NCBI GenBank assembly: GCA_003510765.1
Contig: DOKV01000198.1
Coordinates: forward strand, 1-5,335
DNA length: 5,335 bases
From: Clostridiaceae bacterium
GTDB taxonomy: Bacteria; Bacillota; Clostridia; Clostridiales; Clostridiaceae
Direction: 5' to 3'
Shown: piece after piece, positions 1 to 4,204 of the stretch
How the letters are laid out: each line of letters starts with the position of its first letter
Numbering within the stretch: the stretch's first letter is position 1
Position numbers and translations under genes: made by a program
The notes under the pieces: generated by a model
Seen by the model: only the letters and a program-made list of their open reading frames with translations
Told to the model about the DNA's origin: nothing
Databases searched by the model: none

Positions 1-140
1 ATGCCATTACCATCACTTATTGCAATAAAGGCACCACAGGAAATGCCATGCAAAACATTTTGCTCAATAGTGGCTTTAAAGAAGTCTACAACCTTTCTGG
101 TGGACATAAAACCTATGAGCGCTTAAGAAAGAAGAAATAG
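1..140 (+). CDS. Rhodanese-domain protein, C-terminal fragment (likely tail of an FAD-dependent CoA-disulfide reductase-like enzyme)
   Basis: Reading from base 3, 45 residues are open up to a TAG at 138-140; the gene starts before the window. The fragment holds the second half of a rhodanese (sulfurtransferase) domain. The active-site loop is CNKGTTG, with the persulfide-carrying cysteine at bases 21-23, preceded by the beta strand AITITY. After it come the family-typical elements GFKEVYNLSGGHKTY and a basic tail, RLRKKK. From family knowledge, rhodanese domains with a CNKG loop at the very C-terminus often follow a pyridine-nucleotide disulfide oxidoreductase domain, where they pass sulfane sulfur or process CoA persulfides and disulfides. 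That upstream domain is not visible here, so a stand-alone rhodanese is also possible. The gene ends just before a hairpin terminator and converges on the acetyltransferase gene. Confidence 0.8.
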   Translation, partial: AITITYCNKGTTGNAMQNILLNSGFKEVYNLSGGHKTYERLRKKK

Positions 141-181
141 GAACTTCAAAAAAAGAAAAATGCAGGAAGAGATATACAAAA

Positions 182-223
182 AAAAGTCTAGGAAGAAGGC
201 CATGACCTTCTTCCTAGACTTTT
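182..223. terminator. Bidirectional intrinsic terminator between convergent genes
   Basis: The arms 182-199 and 206-223 are perfectly complementary over 18 bp (core AGTCTAGGAAGAAGG / CCTTCTTCCTAGACT) around the 6-nt loop CCATGA. On the minus strand the stem ends in a run of eight T (As at 178-185 on the plus strand), a good terminator for the acetyltransferase transcript. On the plus strand the T run is short (TTTTC), so termination of the rhodanese gene there is likely but weaker. The site lies between two converging genes, as expected for a shared terminator. Confidence 0.85.
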
Positions 224-249
224 CGCCTACCAGGGAATGTAGAAAAAGA

Positions 250-525
250 TTACTTTTCCAGCACATCGTGGTAGTCTTCTTTTTTCTTTAAGACTGCTTC
301 GGCAAACTCGCAAACTGGACGGATTTTTTTGCCTTCTTCTCGGGCTTTTTCCACCATACCATGGAGGAGTTTTTTGCCTACTCCTTGACCCGTGAAGCCA
401 TCATGGGTATAGGTATGCTTGATGATGAAGAGGCGATCTTCAGATACCTCATAAATAATTTCTCCTGCTTCGATCCCTTCTTCGGTGAGAAGAAAGAGAC
501 GATTTTCTCCTTGCTTAAGTTCCAT
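250..525 (-). CDS. Small GNAT N-acetyltransferase, NATD1/YjdJ type
   Basis: This 91-residue protein is a complete single-domain member of the short GCN5-related acetyltransferase family (Acetyltransf_CG; E. coli YjdJ, human NATD1). Visible elements are the strand YEVSEDRLFIIKHTYTHDGF (about 25-44), the acetyl-CoA pyrophosphate loop GQGVGKK (46-52), a helix, then the family C-terminal block RPVCEFAEAVLKKKEDYHDVL (69-89) with its conserved cysteine (C72) and final D-V-L. The length fits the family (about 90-100). The ATG at 525-523 is supported by AAAGGAGG 8 nt upstream and by an in-frame TGA at 543-541. The acetyl acceptor of this family is not well established. The gene lies directly downstream of a YjdI-like iron-sulfur gene, the same pairing as yjdI-yjdJ, so the two probably act together. 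It ends before the hairpin at 182-223. Confidence 0.9.
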   Translation of the reverse strand: MELKQGENRLFLLTEEGIEAGEIIYEVSEDRLFIIKHTYTHDGFTGQGVGKKLLHGMVEKAREEGKKIRPVCEFAEAVLKKKEDYHDVLEK

Positions 526-722
526 GTTGGTTCCTCCTTTTCATGGATAATGTATCGTAGGGCTTTGGTGGGACACGCATCTAGGGTTTTCAGCACTTTT
601 TTAAGGCTTGGTTCTTCTTTCTCCAAAATCCAGGGTTTTCTTTTGACGTTGAACACCTGGGGATTGCCCCGAAGACATACGCGAGAATGAGTGCACATGG
701 AGTTTTTGTAGAAAATATCCAC
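378..722 (-). CDS. Divergent [4Fe-4S] mono-cluster protein, YjdI-like; 5' end interrupted and 3' end overlong, possibly a decaying gene
   Basis: Residues 1-60 match the Fer4_19 (YjdI) family: the motif MCTHSRVCLRGNPQVF gives the CxHxxxC ligand cluster, followed by NVKRKPWI and the second cysteine block LDACPTKALRY. All expected ligand residues are intact. From family knowledge, these short proteins (about 70-80 residues) bind one iron-sulfur cluster and often sit beside or are fused to a YjdJ-type acetyltransferase, as here. Two things are abnormal. First, the conserved N-terminal strand (GYKKYPGERVD) continues upstream, but codon 7 of that longer frame is TGA, so the first start after it is the GTG at 722-720, preceded by GGAG 5 nt upstream. 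Second, there is no stop after the family's usual end near 540; the frame runs to a TAG at 378-380, adding about 50 low-complexity residues (SSSSSIPIPMM) read out of frame through the acetyltransferase gene. This tail is unlikely to be functional. It may be a pseudogene, a gene with recoding, or the result of a sequence error. Confidence 0.6.
   Translation of the reverse strand: MDIFYKNSMCTHSRVCLRGNPQVFNVKRKPWILEKEEPSLKKVLKTLDACPTKALRYIIHEKEEPTWNLSKEKIVSFFSPKKGSKQEKLFMRYLKIASSSSSIPIPMMASRVKE
532..540 (-). promoter_or_regulatory. Ribosome binding site of the GNAT gene, inside the upstream reading frame
   Basis: The minus strand reads AAAGGAGGA followed by ACCAAC and ATG, a near-perfect Shine-Dalgarno sequence at ideal spacing. 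It lies within the open frame of the upstream iron-sulfur gene, so translation of the two genes is probably coupled, or the upstream gene has lost an earlier stop codon. Confidence 0.8.
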
Positions 723-776
723 CCGTTCTCCAGGATATTTTTTATAACCTCTTGATCATAGCTCTTCTTCAGTCAT
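723..776 (-). other. 5' portion of the yjdI-like gene with in-frame UGA
   Basis: An ATG at 776-774, with GGGAAAGGA 8 nt upstream (785-793), opens the frame M-T-E-E-E-L-(TGA)-S-R-G-Y-K-K-Y-P-G-E-R, which runs in phase into the iron-sulfur protein. The part after the TGA (758-756) resembles the first conserved strand of YjdI proteins, and the six codons before it look like an ordinary N-terminus of this family. The natural start was therefore probably this ATG, and the TGA is a nonsense change (for example from CGA or TGG), a recoded codon or an error. An ATG three codons further upstream (785-783) is in frame but overlaps the ribosome binding site. Confidence 0.6.
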
Positions 777-982
777 AGGATTCATCCTTTCCCACTGTAA
801 TTTCTAGTTCCAGTGTACCATGTCTTCAGGAGATGCTCTAGAGAAAGAAGGAAAGTGGACAAGGTTTAAGGTGCTTTGTAAACCAAACAGAACCTTCAAG
901 GAAACTTAAGTCTTTCTCTAGAATTCCTTCATGTGGGAGAGGTATAGTGAAGGAAGAATATCCATGAGAAAAAGGATGTGTC
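777..982. other. Divergent intergenic region with inverted repeats, no gene seen
   Basis: This gap lies between the yjdI-like gene (leftward) and the DUF4825 gene (rightward) and must hold promoters for both. I see only a weak plus-strand -10 candidate, TATAGT (943-948), without a convincing -35. TCTAGAGAAAGA (837-848) and TCTTTCTCTAGA (911-922) form a perfect 12-bp inverted repeat around 62 nt. Inside are two mutually exclusive short pairings: GGTTTA (863-868) with TAAACC (879-884), and AAGGTT (861-866) with AACCTT (891-896). A 29-codon plus-strand frame at 820-909 has no ribosome binding site and is not called as a gene. Confidence 0.45.
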
Positions 983-1927
983 ATGATGAACGATCGAAAA
1001 AAATGGATGGTCCTAGGGGTGGTCCTCCTTGCTTTTTTGGGGACCCTGTTTGGACTACTAAGAATGAGAACCCCTGACAAACCACCGGTGCTAAAAGTCT
1101 TTTTAAGTGAACAGGTGGCCAAAGAGGGCGTTTTGGGGACCTATACTTGGACCTCTTTGGGGCAGATGGTTGAAGCAGATAGTGACCACCCTTCCACCTT
1201 TATTTATGAAGAGGCCCAAAGGATAGAAGCCAGTCAAGGGCAGAAGATTTATCTTGCGCCCAAGGCCAGCAAGGACCCTTTGGTGTTTCAAGCTTTGGCG
1301 GTGGAGGTGTATGAAAAAGGCAGCCAGGAGTTAATCAACAAAGTAGACTTTGTACGCCAGGAGGAAGCAGTGGTAGTTTCTGTGGAAGAAGAGGAAGGGA
1401 CTTATGTCTATGTTGTTCATATGGCTTTTGAAGGAAAAGGCGATGCTTACTATGGACTAGAAGTTCAGGTGGATGTCCAAGACTATCCTGTGGAAGAATT
1501 ACTGACCTTAAAAACGCCCTATGTGGGTGACCATGGTCAAGTGGGGAAGATCCTATCTTTATTACCGCCTCCTGGGGCAGGCTATCAGCAAAGGTTTTTG
1601 TCCTTGGACACCCAGAGGGAACCCTTTGGACTCACAGGGTATTATGAAGCCAAAGAGGAGTTTAAAAATCATCTGATTTTTCCTGATGAAGAGGGGACGA
1701 ACCAAGTATACAAGAATATGGAAAGAAATGCTTTAGCCATATTCTCCTTGGTGGACAATGCAGGATGGGTCACCTTTCAGGTAAGGCAAAGTCCTTCTCA
1801 AGGAACTTTGGAGGAAAAAGCCTATGAAGGGAAAGTAACTTTTTATCGTAAAGATTTTGAAGAGCACCATGGGGAGCTGGATCAGGTGTTACTAGATGAA
1901 ACCCTCTTTCCACGAAAAGAAGATTAA
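983..1927 (+). CDS. Membrane-anchored DUF4825-domain protein of unknown function
   Basis: This 314-residue protein has an uncleaved-looking N-terminal anchor: a basic MMNDRKK followed by a hydrophobic stretch at 9-26 with no lipobox cysteine. The rest is predicted to lie outside the membrane. Residues 35-165 form a beta-rich region with GTYTW (52-56), a motif I associate with Firmicutes surface proteins and BlaR1-type extracellular regions, then V-E-A-D and a G-D-A-Y-Y-G-L-E strand. Residues 172-290 match DUF4825: LLTLKTPYVGDHGQVGKILSLLP, then a P-F-G-L-T-G-Y-Y strand and a helix Y-K-N-M-E-R-N-A-L-A-I-F-S-L-V-D-N. The family has no known biochemical role; association with signalling or envelope stress is only an inference. 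The start is ATG 983 (or the adjacent ATG 986), with AAAGGA about 7 nt upstream. It is monocistronic, with a hairpin terminator directly after the TAA. Confidence 0.82.
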   Translation: MMNDRKKWMVLGVVLLAFLGTLFGLLRMRTPDKPPVLKVFLSEQVAKEGVLGTYTWTSLGQMVEADSDHPSTFIYEEAQRIEASQGQKIYLAPKASKDPLVFQALAVEVYEKGSQELINKVDFVRQEEAVVVSVEEEEGTYVYVVHMAFEGKGDAYYGLEVQVDVQDYPVEELLTLKTPYVGDHGQVGKILSLLPPPGAGYQQRFLSLDTQREPFGLTGYYEAKEEFKNHLIFPDEEGTNQVYKNMERNALAIFSLVDNAGWVTFQVRQSPSQGTLEEKAYEGKVTFYRKDFEEHHGELDQVLLDETLFPRKED

Positions 1928-1979
1928 AAGAAGAGGCCCATCCATGGGTGGTATCACCACCATGGACAGGCCTCTTCTT
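1928..1979. terminator. Bidirectional intrinsic terminator between the DUF4825 gene and the channel gene
   Basis: The outer stem AAGAAGAGGCC (1928-1938) pairs with GGCCTCTTCTT (1969-1979). After a 3x3 internal loop, CCATGG (1942-1947) pairs with CCATGG (1960-1965), and after a bulged G1948 TGGT (1949-1952) pairs with ACCA (1956-1959) around the 3-nt loop ATC. On the plus strand it is followed by GTTTT, and on the minus strand by CTTTTAAT, so it can serve both converging genes. It begins immediately after the TAA of the DUF4825 gene. Confidence 0.85.
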
Positions 1980-1992
1980 GTTTTAGCAGGAT

Positions 1993-3270
1993 TTAGAGGA
2001 GGTCAGTTTTCTGTAGTTCCTTTTGTCGATCTTCTTCTTCCACGGTCTTTTTTAAGGTATTCATGGTGTCCTGGTTTTCTTCCATGGCTTTCTCTACCTT
2101 GGCCATGGTATTTTTAGCAAAATCTCTGCCGCCTATGCCAAAGGATAGGGCAAAGGCTACGGCGGAGGAAGCCACCACGGCGATGAAGAGGATTTCCACA
2201 AAGAAGGCACCAATGCCCAAGTGGGACAAGGCCATGAGGGAAGCGAGGATCATCACAACACCCTTTAGTAGGATCCCCTGGAACCTGGCTTGGGGAAGCG
2301 CTCTAATGAGAAACTTCTTCGCCATGGAGCCAAGGATGTAACCACCCAATAGAAGGAGGGTTGCACTGAGGACCATGGGCAGATAAGCGATGATGGCACC
2401 GCCCATGGCTGTGAATAGGGTGAGGCCTAGAATGTCAAAGGCTTGTACGGTGAAAAATAATAGGATGAGCGCTTTCACCATCATGGCCACCACATGGCTT
2501 AAGTTGAAGCCACCCTCTAGGGGTTCATCCATAGCTTTGGCTAATTTTCTAGAGAAGCCAAAGCTTGTGAGGAGCTCTTCTAGTAAGTCTCCCAAGAGCT
2601 TGGCGATGAAAAGGCCCAGTAAGATCACAAGACTTGCCGCCAAAATGTTTGGGATCATGGCAGTGATGGTGGAGAGCATCATCACTAAAGGATCTGTGAT
2701 GGCACGAATCTGTAGGACTTCAAGGGCAGCGATGAGAAAGGGGATGAGTACCAATACATAAAGTGCTTTTCCACCAACATCCGCCAAGGAGACACTGGTA
2801 GAGTTCGCTTCCTCTGGTGCTGTGGGTGCATCTTCCATGCCCATTTTGCTCTTTAAGCGATCCACGCGCATTCTGGTGAGAAAAGCTTTCATGAGTTGCT
2901 GCACGACTTTGGCAATGACGATCCCTAAGAACAGTAACATTCCTGCACCCATGAGTCTTGGGATGTATCCAAGGAAGGTGCCCATCATCACCATAAGAGG
3001 GGCGGAGATGTTTGTGAGGCCAAAACGATCGAAAATACCTGGTAAAAAGAACAGGATGGTTAAGACGAAGGCCAGTTTGCCTAAGAGCTCTGTGATGCTG
3101 CTGGCGTCTTTGGCGTTTTCGCCCAATTTTTCATCCAGCTTTAAGGCCTTCAAGGCTCTGATCACAAGATTTTTGACGATGATGCCCAAGGCGATGGCTA
3201 GAATTAGGTAGAGCATGCCCACCAAGATGTCAGGCACACTTTGCTCAAAACTGATTCTAATGTTGTTCAC
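1993..3270 (-). CDS. Mechanosensitive ion channel family protein with four conserved TM-helix repeats (CmpX-like)
   Basis: This 425-residue integral membrane protein belongs to the family built from the 'conserved TM helix' repeat (PF05552), related to MscS-type channels and to CmpX. I can see four copies of the pattern (I/V/L)-P-x-(I/L/M)-(hydrophobic helix)-basic amphipathic tail: at 12-45, 103-138, 206-240 and 297-325. Each is followed by another hydrophobic segment (about 65-80, 168-187, 262-280, 333-375). The last helix ends in AFALSFGIGGRDFA (372-385), the family signature before the C-terminus. The usual MscS beta domain is absent; instead a charged, probably coiled-coil tail (386-425) lies in the cytoplasm. 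The likely role is osmotic or membrane-tension sensing, but channel activity is inferred from the family only. The start is GTG at 3270-3268, supported by AAGGAG at 7 nt spacing; no better ATG lies nearby. It is a single-gene unit. Confidence 0.85.
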   Translation of the reverse strand: MNNIRISFEQSVPDILVGMLYLILAIALGIIVKNLVIRALKALKLDEKLGENAKDASSITELLGKLAFVLTILFFLPGIFDRFGLTNISAPLMVMMGTFLGYIPRLMGAGMLLFLGIVIAKVVQQLMKAFLTRMRVDRLKSKMGMEDAPTAPEEANSTSVSLADVGGKALYVLVLIPFLIAALEVLQIRAITDPLVMMLSTITAMIPNILAASLVILLGLFIAKLLGDLLEELLTSFGFSRKLAKAMDEPLEGGFNLSHVVAMMVKALILLFFTVQAFDILGLTLFTAMGGAIIAYLPMVLSATLLLLGGYILGSMAKKFLIRALPQARFQGILLKGVVMILASLMALSHLGIGAFFVEILFIAVVASSAVAFALSFGIGGRDFAKNTMAKVEKAMEENQDTMNTLKKTVEEEDRQKELQKTDLL

Positions 3271-3302
3271 GATATCACTCCTTCTATAAAATAAGAATAT
3301 AT

Positions 3303-3331
3303 ACTATACTATACAGAGGAGATGTAGCCAA
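3303..3331 (-). promoter_or_regulatory. Predicted housekeeping-type promoter of the channel gene
   Basis: On the minus strand, TTGGCT (3331-3326) and TATAGT (3308-3303) stand 17 bp apart, a good sigma-A-like arrangement. Transcription would begin near 3296, about 26 nt before the GTG start. The -10 lies in a short tandem repeat (ATACTATACTATAC on the plus strand, 3300-3313), so a second overlapping TATAGT is available 5 bp upstream. Confidence 0.55.
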
Positions 3332-3431
3332 AGTAGGAAGCTTTTGTGAATAAAGCATAAGTATTGGTCGAAGCTATGACGTAGAGGTGCATATAAAGTC
3401 AGGAGCGAAGGAAAAAAACTTTCGAAAAAGG

Positions 3432-3460
3432 TTATTATAAACTTAATTATATGATATAAT
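3432..3460 (+). promoter_or_regulatory. Predicted promoter of the ABC transporter operon
   Basis: A consensus -10 TATAAT (3455-3460) is preceded by TGA, giving an extended TGn -10. The -35 TTATTA (3432-3437) at 17 bp is weak, which fits an extended -10 promoter. The surrounding sequence is very AT-rich. Transcription would begin near 3467, giving a leader of only about 20 nt before the ATG. Confidence 0.6.
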
Positions 3461-3487
3461 ATACTACATAATAACAAGGAGGACAGC

Positions 3488-4204
3488 ATGATGAAATTGG
3501 TATTACAAGACATTCGAAAATCCTTTGATCAAAAAGAAGTGCTAAAAGGAGGGGATTTTCAGTTTGAAAAAGGGAAAATCTACGGACTACTGGGAAGAAA
3601 CGGTGCGGGGAAGACCACGCTGTTTAATATTTTGGCTGATGAGATGAAAGCCGATGAAGGAGCTTCTTTTCTAGAGGAAGAAGGGGTACGAATCCCCCTG
3701 GTACCCAAGGACCTTTCTTATGTGTATTCTTCCCCGGTGCTCCCAGACTTTTTAACAGGCTATGAGTTTATTCGGTTCTTCATGGACATCCATAAGGCTG
3801 AAATCAAAGAGCCCATGGCCATTGGCCATTATTTCGATCTCATCCGCTTTGAGGAAGAAGATCGCCACAAGCTCATGAAGCACTATTCCCATGGGATGAA
3901 GAACAAAATCCAAATGCTTCTTTTTCTCATCGCCAAGCCTCCGGTGATTCTGTTAGATGAACCCTTGACGTCTCTGGATGTGGTGGTGGCCTTGGAGATC
4001 AAAAAGCTTCTTCGTGCCATAAGAGAAGATCATGTGATCATTTTCTCCACCCATATTCTTCAACTGGCCACAGATCTTTGTGATGAAATCGTCATCTTAC
4101 ATGAGGGCAAACTCTCTTTACTAGACAACCAGAAACTAAAAGATCCAGGGTTTGAGGAGGAAGTCATCGGTCTTCTTCAAGAGGAGGGGCACCATGTTTC
4201 CTAA
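3488..4204 (+). CDS. ABC transporter ATP-binding protein
   Basis: This 238-residue protein is a full-length nucleotide-binding subunit of an ABC exporter. In order: Walker A GRNGAGKT (36-43), a Q-loop region with no glutamine (YVYSSPVLPDFLTGYEF, 78-94), a degenerate signature YSHGMKNKIQ (133-142) in place of LSGGQ, Walker B VILLDEP (153-159) with the catalytic Glu158, D-loop SLD (162-164) and the H-loop histidine of STH (189). It would hydrolyse ATP to drive the permease encoded by the next gene, which it overlaps by 11 bp. The ATG at 3488 has AAGGAGG 5 nt upstream; the adjacent ATG 3491 is an equally good start at 8 nt. The substrate cannot be told from the sequence. The organisation resembles small two-component exporters of Firmicutes for peptides, antibiotics or unknown compounds. 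Confidence 0.9.
   Translation: MMKLVLQDIRKSFDQKEVLKGGDFQFEKGKIYGLLGRNGAGKTTLFNILADEMKADEGASFLEEEGVRIPLVPKDLSYVYSSPVLPDFLTGYEFIRFFMDIHKAEIKEPMAIGHYFDLIRFEEEDRHKLMKHYSHGMKNKIQMLLFLIAKPPVILLDEPLTSLDVVVALEIKKLLRAIREDHVIIFSTHILQLATDLCDEIVILHEGKLSLLDNQKLKDPGFEEEVIGLLQEEGHHVS

Larger units (their letters stand above)
3271..3487. other. Divergent promoter region between the channel gene and the ABC operon
   Basis: No gene is seen in these 217 bases. They carry a minus-strand promoter near the left side (3303-3331) and a plus-strand promoter near the right side (3432-3460), described separately. Between them is a less AT-rich stretch (3332-3420) in which I see only short hairpins, such as GCTTT (3340-3344) with AAAGC (3352-3356). 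The minus-strand frame crossing this region (3304-3513) lacks a ribosome binding site and family features, so it is not a gene. Confidence 0.5.

Noticed and set aside
361..690. Plus-strand open frame of 109 codons
   Set aside because: It is antisense to the GNAT and iron-sulfur genes, has no ribosome binding site and no family features; it is a shadow of the minus-strand genes.
820..909. Plus-strand mini-ORF of 29 codons in the gap
   Set aside because: No Shine-Dalgarno sequence upstream of the ATG and no recognisable family; could be chance in a gene-free gap.
838..1122. Minus-strand open frame of 94 codons reading into the gap before the yjdI-like gene
   Set aside because: Half is antisense to the DUF4825 gene, no recognisable domain or good ribosome binding site; the part in the gap is not convincing alone.
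1896..2117. Plus-strand open frame of 73 codons across the terminator
   Set aside because: It overlaps the end of the DUF4825 gene, the terminator hairpin and the end of the channel gene; it is an artefact of the antisense frame.
2063..3211. Three plus-strand open frames antisense to the channel gene
   Set aside because: Compositions rich in Met, Lys, Ser and Arg are typical reverse frames of a hydrophobic membrane-protein gene; no ribosome binding sites.
3408..3426. Possible terminator-like hairpin (CGAAGG with CTTTCG) upstream of the ABC operon
   Set aside because: Only six pairs including one G-U, A-rich loop, no U-run; too weak to call.
3304..3513. Minus-strand open frame of 69 codons, hydrophobic, in the divergent promoter region
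   Set aside because: No ribosome binding site, begins inside the ABC ATPase start region and crosses both predicted promoters; hydrophobicity comes from the AT-rich sequence.
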